Shown: one piece after another, positions 8,074-17,218 of the stretch | Layout: every line of letters begins with the position of its first letter | How positions within the stretch are numbered: the stretch's first letter is position 1 | From: Candidatus Zixiibacteriota bacterium | GTDB taxonomy: Bacteria; Zixibacteria; MSB-5A5; GN15; FEB-12 | Direction of reading: 5' to 3' | NCBI GenBank assembly: GCA_040756055.1 | Contig: JBFLZR010000005.1 | Coordinates: forward strand, 280,085-344,084 | DNA length: 64,000 nucleotides | Translations under genes and position numbers: made by a program | Notes under the pieces: generated by a model | Told to the model about the DNA's origin: nothing | The model's input: the letters and a program-made list of their open reading frames with translations, nothing else | Databases searched by the model: none

Positions 8074-9705
8074 TCAATGCGGCTGAAGCTGCGCGGTTTG
8101 CTGCTCTATCAATTGAGCAAGTTCGTTCGAAATCGTAGCGAGTTTATCCTCGAGCCCATAGTTATCAATAATAAACTGGCGGTTTTTCTCTGCCAGCCCG
8201 GCTCTATCATCTTTCTCCAGCCTCTTGAGAAGCTCCAGACATTCGTCCGGGTCATTGTACAGGTATTCCCGGGGATACAACCCCTTCGCCCCGTACCAGT
8301 TGTGAATCAGCGGCATTAACCCGGCGGCCATCCCCTCGGCAATCGAATAGTGGAATGACTCAAACAGCGAGGTTGATATGACAAAATCCTTGTCCGCGTA
8401 CCACGCCGGCATATCATCTATCCATCCGTCAAAATAAACCGGCAGCGGGTTTTCCTTCAGAAAATGCTCAAAATACAACTGAATGCGCGGGTCCTGATGC
8501 GCTCCGGCGAGGTGGAGCGTGTACTGGGGATCGTACTGATGAATCTTCTTGAAGCAATAAAGCAACAACTCCGGATTCTTCTTATAATTAATGTATCCGA
8601 CCGATGCTATTTTCTTGCCGTAAACCTTTGACCGGGGAATCGTGTACAGGGTGGTGTCCACAGCGTTATGGATAACCTTGTATGGCGTCGTTATTTTGAA
8701 ATGCTTGTCGAGCACGTCTTTTACGGATCCATTCACGAAAATCAACAGATCGACCTTGGTCCAATCGACTCTACCGGGCATATCGCTGAACGCCTCGTAA
8801 CTGTGGAGGCGACAGACCATTTTACACGTTTTGGGCATGGTGGTAGCCTCGATGAGTAGCTGGTCGCACCACTCGAACCAGGCGATATCGGCCCATTCCA
8901 GGAGCTGACGCATCCGCTCTCGCGAGCCGCCGTTAAAGGTTTTGATTTCGTTGGCAAGCGCCAGATGACGCACTATATCGACGGCAAACGTATCAATGCC
9001 GGCGAATACGGCTATCTTCTTGCCGGAAATCGCCCGCATCTCCGTTCGCTTCCCTGGCTCGAGGACTACTGCGTCCTGCTCGTCGGCTATTTTCTCAAGG
9101 TTTCTGGCCCAGCCTCTTATCTCCCTGATCGACTTGTGGGTCACTCCGGATGCCCTGGCGTTAAGCAGCAGCAGCCGCTTGCCTTCGTCGACCATCTTCT
9201 TCTCGACAAGGATTTCCATGGCGTTGTCACGGGCAAGAGAGAGATTTGGATCTATGAGCAGCGCCTGACGCCAGCAGTCCAAAGCCCCGCTGACTTCATC
9301 TTTATTAATGTGCAGCACCGCCAGATCATTATACAGCGCCGCGTTTTTTGGATTTTTCTTCAATAGCTCCTTGAGCCGACTTTGCGCCTCAGCCAGGGCG
9401 CCATTTTGCAAGTCCAGCAGCGCCAGATTGTAACCGGCGTCAAAATCATCCGGCGATTGGTCGAGAACTTTTTCGAACAAACCGTAGGCATGCTCCCGCT
9501 CCCCGCGCGCCAGCGCGACTGCCGCCGCGGTAGACAGCAGGTGGCCGGACACATCTGGCTGCTCCGCCAGTATTGAGATTAACGAGTAGGCTTTCTCCAG
9601 GTCATTATTTACCAGGGATTCGTTGGCGAGTCTGGTGATTTCGTCAATCGTCACGCTACCCTGCGACAATTGCTCGCGCAAGAGGGCGATCTGTGGATGA
9701 TCCAT
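8074..9705 (-). CDS. TPR protein with GT-B (GT4-like) glycosyltransferase domain
   Basis: The N-terminal 190 residues are TPR repeats (for example GYNLALLDLQNGALAEAQSR and AALYNDLAVLHINKDEVSGA). The C-terminal 300 residues resemble a GT-B glycosyltransferase: KKIASVGYINYKKNPELLL begins the nucleotide-sugar-binding half, and LFESFHYSIAEGMAAGLMPL matches the E-x7-E-type region of GT4 enzymes. An AGGAG ribosome binding site precedes the ATG. It forms a pair with the GT2 gene 10 bases downstream and lies between fliW and flagellin, so it probably takes part in flagellin glycosylation. It could instead modify another surface polymer. Confidence 0.75.
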   Translation of the reverse strand: MDHPQIALLREQLSQGSVTIDEITRLANESLVNNDLEKAYSLISILAEQPDVSGHLLSTAAAVALARGEREHAYGLFEKVLDQSPDDFDAGYNLALLDLQNGALAEAQSRLKELLKKNPKNAALYNDLAVLHINKDEVSGALDCWRQALLIDPNLSLARDNAMEILVEKKMVDEGKRLLLLNARASGVTHKSIREIRGWARNLEKIADEQDAVVLEPGKRTEMRAISGKKIAVFAGIDTFAVDIVRHLALANEIKTFNGGSRERMRQLLEWADIAWFEWCDQLLIEATTMPKTCKMVCRLHSYEAFSDMPGRVDWTKVDLLIFVNGSVKDVLDKHFKITTPYKVIHNAVDTTLYTIPRSKVYGKKIASVGYINYKKNPELLLYCFKKIHQYDPQYTLHLAGAHQDPRIQLYFEHFLKENPLPVYFDGWIDDMPAWYADKDFVISTSLFESFHYSIAEGMAAGLMPLIHNWYGAKGLYPREYLYNDPDECLELLKRLEKDDRAGLAEKNRQFIIDNYGLEDKLATISNELAQLIEQQTAQLQPH

Positions 9706-9776
9706 GCTTTGACTCCTATGTCGGTTGCCACCGCACGGCGATCAAGGTCCGTAGCGGCAATCAAAAACGTCCTGAC

Positions 9777-10256
9777 CTACACTCCGGCCAGTTCGGGAAT
9801 TTCGGTTTCAGCCTCTTTTGCCTGTTTCGGCAACGTGTCTAAAATCCGATGAGCGATACAGTACTCGGAATTAACCAGTATCAACTGCTTAGCCCTGTTG
9901 TTCTCGGTGTTGATTATCACCGGTCCCTGAAGGTTGGCTGAAATCTCGCTGGGGTCCTCCGGTACCGTCACAATCACATAAGTCTCCACCGATTCAACTC
10001 TGTCGACTTCGAGCTCCGCTATCTCATTGGAGTTTACCTCGATCCTGTAACGGGGGAAAAACACCCTGGGATTGATGACGAGAAACGCTACCGCCGGATC
10101 GTCGACCGACTGAAACCATAAAAATGGCTTCGTCTCCTCGACATCCACCAAACAATAACGTGTCAGATGCTCAAAACCGAGTATCGGCTTGACGGTTCTG
10201 ACCACTTTCTCATCGGGAATCTCAAGCTGTCCCAGTCGCAAACTGTTAACTATCAT
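9777..10256 (-). CDS. fliW: FliW, flagellar assembly factor and CsrA antagonist
   Basis: FliW binds CsrA allosterically and also binds flagellin. When flagellin is exported, FliW is freed to sequester CsrA and flagellin translation resumes. The protein has the family's FGFEHL-like segment (ILGFEHLTRYCLVD), FLWFQSVDDPAVAFLVINP and NLQGPVIINTENNRAKQL. I start it at MIVNSLRLG (10256) because GAAGG lies 9 bases upstream; an ATG three codons earlier touches the GAAGG directly. It is placed after flgL with csrA two genes upstream, as in the Bacillus flgK-flgL-fliW-csrA-hag order. Confidence 0.93.
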   Translation of the reverse strand: MIVNSLRLGQLEIPDEKVVRTVKPILGFEHLTRYCLVDVEETKPFLWFQSVDDPAVAFLVINPRVFFPRYRIEVNSNEIAELEVDRVESVETYVIVTVPEDPSEISANLQGPVIINTENNRAKQLILVNSEYCIAHRILDTLPKQAKEAETEIPELAGV

Positions 10257-10275
10257 AGATCCCATCCTTCTTTGT

Positions 10276-12201
10276 CTATCTCAGAAAATCCAGTAATGAC
10301 GGTTGTATAATTCTGGCGGTGGCAAGAAGCGCCGCCTGGTAATTGTTCTCATATACGGCCAGTCTGCTGGCCAAATCGGTGATGTCGGCGTCCTCGACCT
10401 CGGACAACCTTTGAGTGAAAGTCAGCTCTTGATCGACCAGTCGACCCGTCGTGCTCTCGAGCCGAATGGACCGACTGCCCACCGATGAACGTTCGTACAG
10501 AAGCTGATCGATAGCGCTCTCGAAATTGCCCAGAAGTAGCCCGACGGCCTCCTGATCATCCGCCTCCAGCGCGTTGATCAACGCGAGCGCCGAGCCCATC
10601 ATGTCACTTGATCCATAGATACCGAAATCCATGGCGGTGCTGCCGTTGGCCACATCCTCTATCGTGAACGACCGCGTCGGGTCGTTATTCACTATTTGAA
10701 TTCCCCGGCCGTCGGGATTAATCGATGCCGTGATATCCAGACCGGAGGTGTTGAAAGCATCCAGGACGTCCTGTACGGTCACGATTGACGGACTGCCGAG
10801 ATCGAGAAACGTTGTTCGCTCGCCCTGACAGACCTTGATTTCGCCCAGCTCGAACCCCAGCCCGTGATTGAGATCGGCAAGATTGGTAGATTCGAGAAGA
10901 AGCGGATCCAGATCGGCCCCCGGGAAATCGGCGAAGAATTCGCCCACAATGCCCAGATCTGCGGCTGTGGTTCCCGGTCCCTCGATGACCTCAAAACTGA
11001 CCGTCGGGTTCAAATCATCACCCACGAGCGTCGGATTAATCTGCCCGTCAATTCCCAGGTTGGCGGCGACGCTGCTGTGATAGCCAATCTCCTCAATAGA
11101 CAATCCGAGTGGCGTACCGTTGTTATCGACTATCTCAAAGCCCGTTCCGGCCGCATTTATCCGCATCGATAAGTTCGGTATGCCCGCCGCCTGAACCTGC
11201 CCGTTGAAATTGTCAATTATGTCAAGGATCGTTTCCGACCCGCTGAAATCTATCTGGACATCGATCGTGTCATGATCCGTCAACCGAATCTTACCTTCCG
11301 AGAGATCGACCCCGTTTCCGCCGTTTATGACGTCAAGCGAAGTCACCTCGGAAATCAGACCGTTTTGGGTCGTATCCATCAGAATGTTGTTCCCCTCATC
11401 CCCAATCCTGGCGGTGAGATTTCCAATCCCGAACCAGGTCAGATAGGCGTTGATACCGTTGACCGCCTCCTCGACCGTGGTGCAGAAGCCCAGGAATATG
11501 TTCGCGGTAATGCCCGTGTTTCGGTCAACAATGGTAAACGAACCCGGAGCCAGATCGACACCTTCGCCATTATGCAGGTTCGACAGCAGGGTGCTGCCGG
11601 TAACACCCACATCGAGGTCGGCGTTTTCCCCCAGGACCGAGAACTGCTTGAGGAAGGTGTCGGCGCCGTTGATGTTTATAGGCATATCCGTGGAGTTGTC
11701 GATCTCAAACTTTATCGAGCCGTAATCGCCGTTATAACGCACACCGTTGCTGGACGCTATCAGCGCCCGTTCGTCGGTGCGGTAACCGCTGAAAATGTAC
11801 TTGTCTTCCAGTTTGTGGTTGCCCAGCTGCATCAACTGCTCGAATATCTGCTTCACTTCGGTCGCGGCCGCGGTGCGGGACGTACCGTCATCATCGGCCA
11901 CTTCGTTGGCCATGGTGACAGCGATTTCCCTCAGTTGGGTAATAAGGTCCTTGGCGTCGGCCAAAACCGTGTCATATGACTGCTGCCACTGCTGGCCCCG
12001 GCTGACATTTTTCTGGTACTGGGCGTTCTTGGCCAGTTCCGAGCGATAATCCAGGTCACGAATTGTGCCAAGGGGATCGTCGGAAGGCTGGTTGATTCGC
12101 CTGCCGTTGGACAACTGCGTCTGCACTTTAAGCAGCCGCGATAGAGCAGCCTGGGTGTTATACAACACCGCGCTGTTCATCATGGCGTTCGTTACTCTCA
12201 T
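10276..12201 (-). CDS. flgL: FlgL, hook-filament junction protein (HAP3), enlarged
   Basis: FlgL is the second junction protein between hook and filament. Its flagellin-like D0/D1 N-terminus is clear (MRVTNAMMNSAVLYNTQ, QLSNGRRINQPSDDPLGT, YIFSGYRTDERA), and the C-terminus ends in the matching coiled-coil segment with NNYQAALLATARI. At 641 residues it is about twice the usual 300-400. The added middle contains several flagellin-hook-IN-like repeats (LRINAAGTGFEIVDNNG, ASINPDGRGIQIVNND). The enlargement parallels that of flagellin and FliD here. The gene follows csrA by 28 bases and precedes fliW by about 20. Confidence 0.93.
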   Translation of the reverse strand: MRVTNAMMNSAVLYNTQAALSRLLKVQTQLSNGRRINQPSDDPLGTIRDLDYRSELAKNAQYQKNVSRGQQWQQSYDTVLADAKDLITQLREIAVTMANEVADDDGTSRTAAATEVKQIFEQLMQLGNHKLEDKYIFSGYRTDERALIASSNGVRYNGDYGSIKFEIDNSTDMPININGADTFLKQFSVLGENADLDVGVTGSTLLSNLHNGEGVDLAPGSFTIVDRNTGITANIFLGFCTTVEEAVNGINAYLTWFGIGNLTARIGDEGNNILMDTTQNGLISEVTSLDVINGGNGVDLSEGKIRLTDHDTIDVQIDFSGSETILDIIDNFNGQVQAAGIPNLSMRINAAGTGFEIVDNNGTPLGLSIEEIGYHSSVAANLGIDGQINPTLVGDDLNPTVSFEVIEGPGTTAADLGIVGEFFADFPGADLDPLLLESTNLADLNHGLGFELGEIKVCQGERTTFLDLGSPSIVTVQDVLDAFNTSGLDITASINPDGRGIQIVNNDPTRSFTIEDVANGSTAMDFGIYGSSDMMGSALALINALEADDQEAVGLLLGNFESAIDQLLYERSSVGSRSIRLESTTGRLVDQELTFTQRLSEVEDADITDLASRLAVYENNYQAALLATARIIQPSLLDFLR

Positions 12202-12229
12202 CGCTTAACTCCTGACCGCCGCTACGTCG

Positions 12230-12565
12230 CTACGGCCTGCGGGGGCGACGATTGCTGGACGAGTTTTTCTCCTTACGGCTGTCATCCTTGTAGTCGATTT
12301 CCGGAGCAGAAGCAGTCTCCTTCTTGCCGCTGGAAATCTTTCCTTTGATCAGGTTGACCATTCCCTTCAAATCCTTGGTGATTGACTTCGATGCCCTGCG
12401 ATTCTCTTCCTGTATCTTCACATAAATTTCCTCGCGGTGCACCACCACATCGAGCGGAGCGTCAATCCCGATTCTTACCTGTCGGCCGTGAATCCCCAAC
12501 ACGGAGATTCTGATGTCCTCCCCGATGTTAATAGACTCACCCAACTTCCTTGTTAGTATCAGCAC
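12230..12565 (-). CDS. csrA: CsrA, RNA-binding translational regulator with C-terminal extension
   Basis: CsrA dimers bind GGA motifs in mRNA leaders and block or stabilise translation. Residues 1-60 are a standard Csr[34 protein letters not shown] and [16 protein letters not shown], including the conserved arginine of VRIGI used for RNA contact. The protein then continues for about 50 residues of Lys/Arg/Ser-rich, probably disordered sequence ending in [10 protein letters not shown]. The usual length is 55-75, so the tail is an addition. The gene lies between flgK and flgL, linking its expression to late flagellar assembly. The flagellin leader at 5109-5142 is a likely target. Confidence 0.94.
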   Translation of the reverse strand: MLILTRKLGESINIGEDIRISVLGIHGRQVRIGIDAPLDVVVHREEIYVKIQEENRRASKSITKDLKGMVNLIKGKISSGKKETASAPEIDYKDDSRKEKNSSSNRRPRRP

Positions 12566-12603
12566 AGTACACCCTCCTTAGTGTTGCCTGTCAAACCGCC
12601 CTG

Positions 12604-13989
12604 TTACCTTCCGACTATCCCCATCCCTGAGATAACCGTATCGAGGGCTTCATCAATAGCTGTTATGACCCGCGCCGCGGCTTCGTATGCCTGCTGATAT
12701 TTGACCATATTGGTCATTTCTTCATCCAGGGATACCCCCTGAACCGATTCGCGGGAGTTGGATATCTGCTGTGTCAGCAAATCAAAATTCGATGCGAACG
12801 ACTGGGCTTCTCGCGATTTCACACCCAGCGCTCCAACCATCGAATTGTAATATTCCGTTATGGATAAAGTTCCGTTTTCGAGCACCCCGGTATCGCGAAG
12901 CTTGCTAATCGCTACCGCGGTTTCCTGGTCGCCTTCCTCACCGCTGGCCGAGGCGGCAATACGTGACGGGTCATGTAAAATCTCCGCACTTATACAGATG
13001 TTGTGCGCTTCGACACAATCCGGATCGAAGAAATTAACGCCGGTCGAGCCGTTGGCTCCGTACCCGGTCACGTGGATGGCGTTCACCTGCTCCACGATAG
13101 TACGCGCCAGCGTGTTGAGCTCATCCATATACTTCGGCACGATCTTGTCGCGTGAGTCTATCAGACCCTTCAGTTGCCCGTTTTTGTTGACCAGTTCAAC
13201 CGAGGTTCCCTCCCAGACCAGCTTGTGGGTCGGTACGCCGTCTATGTTTACGAGCTTGGTGCCGACCCGAATAGACTCCGGACCGTTCACGATCGACATC
13301 GACCCCATGTAAACTGTCAGGTCACCGTTGGCCTGCTCGACGCTGTTGACATCTATGAGCGTTGACAGCTCATCCAGAAGCAAATCGCGCCTGTCTCTCA
13401 GATCATTGGCGTGGGTTCCCCCGAGCTCCTGCGATTTGATCTGATTGTTGAGCATGGCGATTTCCGTGGTGATCATATTGACCTGTTCGGTCACATTTAC
13501 TATGTCCTCATCGAGCGACTCCTGAAGTCGGGTAAGCTCCGACGACAACTCATGAAAGCCGTTTGTCAGACGCTCCGCTTCCGCCAGGATATTTTCGCGC
13601 GTGCCCTCGTAAGTCGACAGCGCCGACCAGGATTCCCAGAAAGCATTCAAACGATCCGAAAGAGTGTTGTCGTTCGGCTCATTGAACATGGTTTCAATTT
13701 GGGAATAGATCTTCTCCTTGTAGGACCACTGTCCCAGCGACTTGTTTTCCTGGCGATACTGCTGACCGAGAAAGAGGTCGCGGATATGCTTGATATCGGT
13801 AACATCTACTCCCGTGCCGAGCACGCCTTGCGTGGTCTGCAGGGGATAGGTTGCCGAGATGTTCACTCTCTGCCGGGAATACCCGGGAGTATCGACGTTG
13901 GCGATATTGTGCCCCACCGTATTGAGACAAGCCTGGTTGGCCAATAGCGCTCTGCGTCCTATGTCTAAAGTCTGGAATAAACCGGCCAT
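12604..13989 (-). CDS. flgK: FlgK, hook-filament junction protein (HAP1)
   Basis: FlgK is the first junction protein on the distal end of the hook. The N-terminus has FQTLDIGRRALLANQACL and the rod/hook signature HNIANVDTPGYSRQRV. The C-terminus has EEMTNMVKYQQAYEAAARVI, the conserved axial-protein helix. The length of about 461 residues is normal. The start is the ATG at 13989, which overlaps the flgN stop (TGATG) and has GGAGG five bases upstream; a GTG one codon earlier is too close. flgN, its export chaperone, is directly upstream. Confidence 0.95.
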   Translation of the reverse strand: MAGLFQTLDIGRRALLANQACLNTVGHNIANVDTPGYSRQRVNISATYPLQTTQGVLGTGVDVTDIKHIRDLFLGQQYRQENKSLGQWSYKEKIYSQIETMFNEPNDNTLSDRLNAFWESWSALSTYEGTRENILAEAERLTNGFHELSSELTRLQESLDEDIVNVTEQVNMITTEIAMLNNQIKSQELGGTHANDLRDRRDLLLDELSTLIDVNSVEQANGDLTVYMGSMSIVNGPESIRVGTKLVNIDGVPTHKLVWEGTSVELVNKNGQLKGLIDSRDKIVPKYMDELNTLARTIVEQVNAIHVTGYGANGSTGVNFFDPDCVEAHNICISAEILHDPSRIAASASGEEGDQETAVAISKLRDTGVLENGTLSITEYYNSMVGALGVKSREAQSFASNFDLLTQQISNSRESVQGVSLDEEMTNMVKYQQAYEAAARVITAIDEALDTVISGMGIVGR

Positions 13990-14474
13990 CACGCCCTCCT
14001 GTCCACGACAATGTTTTTGCTGTGCTCTTTTGAAGATCCCTCCTGAGTATAGGTGGACTCAGGACTGTTCACTCGCGACAGCATTTCCATGGTCTTCATG
14101 ATATACTGGCGGGAACGGTTCAAAAGCATGGCGTTCTGATTACGGGTCGTGGTAATTTTGTCATTGAGATCGAGAATAATGCGCTGCAGTTTTTGCAGGC
14201 GGTCGGCCTGATCCTGATCGACAATATCAAGAAGTCGGGTGACATTCAGATCACCGTCGATATTGTTGGCAATCTTGATCTCGCGGACAAGTTCGAGGCG
14301 CCGCTTGTTGAGCAGCTGGCTTTCCACGAGCTTTTCCCTCTGCAGGTCCGTTATGTGGCTTAACCCCTCCGCGTCATTCTTGACGAGCATCTCCTGCTGC
14401 TTCTCCAGAAGCTCCAGAAATGCCTCGAAGATGGCGGCTTCCCTGCCAATGATCTCTATCAGCTTGTTTATCAT
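13989..14474 (-). CDS. flgN: FlgN-type export chaperone for FlgK and FlgL
   Basis: This 161-residue, highly helical cytosolic protein (many Glu/Lys/Leu/Gln) has the FlgN pattern of two long helices: LLEKQQEMLVKNDAEGLSHI, then LQREKLVESQLLNKRRLEL. FlgN proteins hold FlgK and FlgL before export. Sequence conservation in this family is weak, so the call rests partly on position: it overlaps the flgK start by one base and follows flgJ, as in many flagellar operons. Confidence 0.8.
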   Translation of the reverse strand: MINKLIEIIGREAAIFEAFLELLEKQQEMLVKNDAEGLSHITDLQREKLVESQLLNKRRLELVREIKIANNIDGDLNVTRLLDIVDQDQADRLQKLQRIILDLNDKITTTRNQNAMLLNRSRQYIMKTMEMLSRVNSPESTYTQEGSSKEHSKNIVVDRRA

Positions 14475-14498
14475 ATCCTATATTCCCATGCGAGCGTC

Positions 14499-15464
14499 CT
14501 ACTCACTATTATCGACTTTAGCAACCCACTCTTTAGGTGTCGCATCACATTCCGTTTGACCGAGCGAGTTGAGTGTATCTATGACTTTCTCAACGTATTT
14601 TTGGGTTTCGGTGAAGGGCGGGATGCCGCCGTAACGTTCCACATTCCCCGGACCGGCGTTGTATGCGGCCAGCGCCAGCCGAAGCGATCCGAAACGGTCC
14701 ACCAGGTGCTTGAGGTAACGGCTGCCGGCATCGATATTCTGCCCCGGGTCAAAAACTTCATCCACACCGTAATCCGAAGCGGTTGAGTCCATTAGCTGCA
14801 TCAAACCTTTTGCCCCCGCCGGCGACACTGCCGAAGCGTCACCGTTGGACTCGGCCTTGATTACCGAAACGATCAGAGCCGGATCAAGCGATGTCGTGTC
14901 GGCCGCCTGGGCGATATATTCGCCGTAGCGCGACAAAATCGAGTCCTGCTTCATAGATACAGGGCGTGATAGCACCGGAAGCTGCTTTGGCTCTTCCACC
15001 GGAATCTCGATGGTTTTCGCCGGCTCCGTAATCGGCTCAAACGGCACTGGCTCGATCTTAATCGTCTGACGGGCCTCTTCGCTCAGCGGCCTTACTTCGT
15101 TAACCTTATTCTCCGGATCGAATTGTGCCTCCACCAGCTTTTCCATCGACCGGTAAAGCATCTCCGATATTGACTGCTGACCGCCCGAAACCATCTTCTT
15201 CGACAACTCCATATCGAACATCTCGGTAAAAATGTCCTTGCTGTTGTCACCCGAAAACGGCCCTCCTTCGTTGAAGGTTGATTCCGGCACAGTTTTGCGC
15301 ATCGTTTTCAGCATCTGGTACATGAAAAACGACTCGAAATCCTGCGTGGCCTTCCTCAGTCTGGCCTTTTCGCCTTCGAGAGTGCCCGACTTCTGGTCCT
15401 TCAGTCTCTCGACATCGGACTGCGGAACCACGACACCTGCGTTTTTGGCAGCGGTTATCGACAT
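14499..15464 (-). CDS. flgJ: FlgJ-like rod-cap protein fused to a lytic transglycosylase (SLT) domain
   Basis: Residues 35-110 match the FlgJ rod-binding domain (TQDFESFFMYQMLKTMRKTV, PFSGDNSKDIFTEMFDMELS), which caps the growing rod. Residues 175-310 form a family GH23 soluble-lytic-transglycosylase domain: VSVIKAESNGDASAVSP with the catalytic Glu, GAKGLMQLMDSTASDYG and ALAAYNAGPGNVERYGG. Together these would open the peptidoglycan for the rod. In enterobacteria FlgJ carries a GH73 glucosaminidase domain instead, so the hydrolase partner differs. No signal peptide is seen, consistent with export through the flagellar system. The start overlaps the flgI stop (TGATG). Confidence 0.9.
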   Translation of the reverse strand: MSITAAKNAGVVVPQSDVERLKDQKSGTLEGEKARLRKATQDFESFFMYQMLKTMRKTVPESTFNEGGPFSGDNSKDIFTEMFDMELSKKMVSGGQQSISEMLYRSMEKLVEAQFDPENKVNEVRPLSEEARQTIKIEPVPFEPITEPAKTIEIPVEEPKQLPVLSRPVSMKQDSILSRYGEYIAQAADTTSLDPALIVSVIKAESNGDASAVSPAGAKGLMQLMDSTASDYGVDEVFDPGQNIDAGSRYLKHLVDRFGSLRLALAAYNAGPGNVERYGGIPPFTETQKYVEKVIDTLNSLGQTECDATPKEWVAKVDNSE

Positions 15465-16600
15465 CAGAGAATTATCAACTCCGATCTGAGGGCTCCCGCC
15501 TGCTTGAGCGCCTGGAATATGGCGATGATATCGCGCGGCGTGGCGCCGATTTTGTTTAGAGCGCTGGCAACATCGGACAGATACACCGAACGCTTCAGAT
15601 GCACCACTCTCGCCATCTCATCACTCACATTGATGCGCGAATCCTGGGTCACCACGGTCTCGCCGGAACTGAACGGCTCCGGCTGCGATATGACCGGCGT
15701 TGACTGTATATTGACCGTAATCGTGCCATGAGCAATGGCCACCGGCTCAATAGTCACGTGCTCGCCGGCGACAATCGTTCCCGTCTTTTCGTTTATCACC
15801 ACTCGCGCCGTGTTGTCCGGCACCACGGAAAGCTGACCGATATCTGAGATGAACTCGGTGCGATTGAGCGGATGCATGAGCGAATCAGGCACCATCACCC
15901 GCACCGTTCCGCCGTTTAAGGCCAGCGCTGTCGTGCCATATTTTATGTTTATCCGCTCGGCGATTCGATGCGCCGTCGTGAAATCCGGATCCCGAAGGGA
16001 CAGAAACAGCTCGCGCGAATCGTTTGAGGTATCCTCAAGTGATACCGTTACCTTGGCTCCACCCGGGACGCGACCCACCAGCGTGTAGTTATTTACAATC
16101 TTATTCGTCTCATCAACCTGAACGTTAAACCCGCCAATCGATACCGCTCCCTGTGCCACGGCCCGGACGGTACCGTTCACATCCGACAGCGGCGTAAGCA
16201 GAAGCGTGCCCCCCTGAAGCGAGTTGGCGTCACCGATAGATGACACCGTAACATCGAAATAGGTCCCCTCTTTCTGGACGCTCGACATCTTTGCCGTAAC
16301 CAAAACCGCGGCCACGTTCTTAACCTTGATCTTAGTGGCGTCGACAGTGAGACCCATCCGCTCCATCATATTGGCCAGCGACTGTATCGTGAACTGCGTG
16401 CCGCTGCCGTCTCCGGTGCCATCGAGCCCGATGACGAGTCCGTAGCCGATCAGGTCCACTTCCTGTTTATTCTGAAAATCGCAAATGTCTTTTATGCGGA
16501 CTTTATTCGCCTCGGCCGGCGCACACAGCATCAAAACGATGGCCAGTATGAACATCAAGCCTGCCGGCGTAGCCAGTTTGCTGAATATAGCTGTCAGCAT
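15464..16600 (-). CDS. flgI: FlgI, flagellar P-ring protein
   Basis: FlgI forms the periplasmic ring around the rod in the peptidoglycan layer. The N-terminus is a Sec signal peptide (hydrophobic LATPAGLMFILAIVLMLCAP, then AEA). The mature part has VRIKDICDFQNKQEVDLIGY, GLVIGLDGTGDGSGTQFT and the C-terminal LNKIGATPRDIIAIFQALKQ, all diagnostic of the family. The 378-residue length is normal. The gene sits in the flgA-flgH-flgI-flgJ order. Its presence implies a diderm envelope. Confidence 0.96.
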   Translation of the reverse strand: MLTAIFSKLATPAGLMFILAIVLMLCAPAEANKVRIKDICDFQNKQEVDLIGYGLVIGLDGTGDGSGTQFTIQSLANMMERMGLTVDATKIKVKNVAAVLVTAKMSSVQKEGTYFDVTVSSIGDANSLQGGTLLLTPLSDVNGTVRAVAQGAVSIGGFNVQVDETNKIVNNYTLVGRVPGGAKVTVSLEDTSNDSRELFLSLRDPDFTTAHRIAERINIKYGTTALALNGGTVRVMVPDSLMHPLNRTEFISDIGQLSVVPDNTARVVINEKTGTIVAGEHVTIEPVAIAHGTITVNIQSTPVISQPEPFSSGETVVTQDSRINVSDEMARVVHLKRSVYLSDVASALNKIGATPRDIIAIFQALKQAGALRSELIIL

Positions 16601-16608
16601 ATGCCCCC

Positions 16609-17196
16609 CTAAAACAGCCAGTTGAAGAATCTGGTTACGAAACCGGGACGCGACGCCGTATTCGAACTGCCTTTACCGGTGTAATGAATCTCGGCATCGG
16701 CAATCAGGTACGAGTCGATAGTGTTGTCCGGGGTGATATCCTTCTGGCGAACAACGCCGGTCAAGGTCAGGGTCTCCCGGTCACCGGAGATACCGAGTGT
16801 CCTCGAACCCTCGATTATCAAATCACCGTTCTCCCGGACATCGATGACCGTCACCGACATCTTGGCGCGAAGTGACCCGTTGCGGGTGTTCTCGCCCTTG
16901 CCGTCGAAACTGTTCTTGTTCTCGCCGTCGGCGCCGAAAAGCGGGATAAAATCTAGCGTTCCGATTCCCGGCCCGCCGCTGACAGATGATTTTGTCGACT
17001 TCTCGGTCTTGTTCTCGACCTTGCTGCTGGCATTGTTCTGTTCGTAAATGAGCACCGTCAAAATGTCCCCAATCTGGTGGGCTTTGATATCGGTGAACAG
17101 AGACTGAGCCTGCCCGAAATCGCCGCCATACAGCTTGATGGTAAACGGCAAAAGCAGCAGAGCCGCCAGTATGAGTAAAATCCTTTTTATATTCAT
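16609..17196 (-). CDS. flgH: FlgH, flagellar L-ring protein, lacking a lipobox cysteine
   Basis: FlgH builds the outer-membrane ring of the basal body. The core has SLFTDIKAHQIGDILTVLIY and GSLRAKMSVTVIDVRENGDL with IEGSRTLGISGDRETLTLTG, followed by DITPDNTIDSYLIADAEIHY; all fit the family. Characterised FlgH proteins are lipoproteins with a cysteine after the signal sequence. Here the N-terminus (LLILAALLLLPFTIKLYGG) has no cysteine, and the whole 195-residue protein appears to contain none. It must use an ordinary signal peptidase I site or remain N-terminally anchored. Confidence 0.92.
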   Translation of the reverse strand: MNIKRILLILAALLLLPFTIKLYGGDFGQAQSLFTDIKAHQIGDILTVLIYEQNNASSKVENKTEKSTKSSVSGGPGIGTLDFIPLFGADGENKNSFDGKGENTRNGSLRAKMSVTVIDVRENGDLIIEGSRTLGISGDRETLTLTGVVRQKDITPDNTIDSYLIADAEIHYTGKGSSNTASRPGFVTRFFNWLF

Positions 17197-17218
17197 AGCA
17201 CCCTCTAATAGATTGTTC

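Noticed and set aside
11272..11979. 235-codon plus-strand frame opposite flgL
   Set aside because: Antisense to FlgL, whose coding frame is clear at both ends; no supporting signals.
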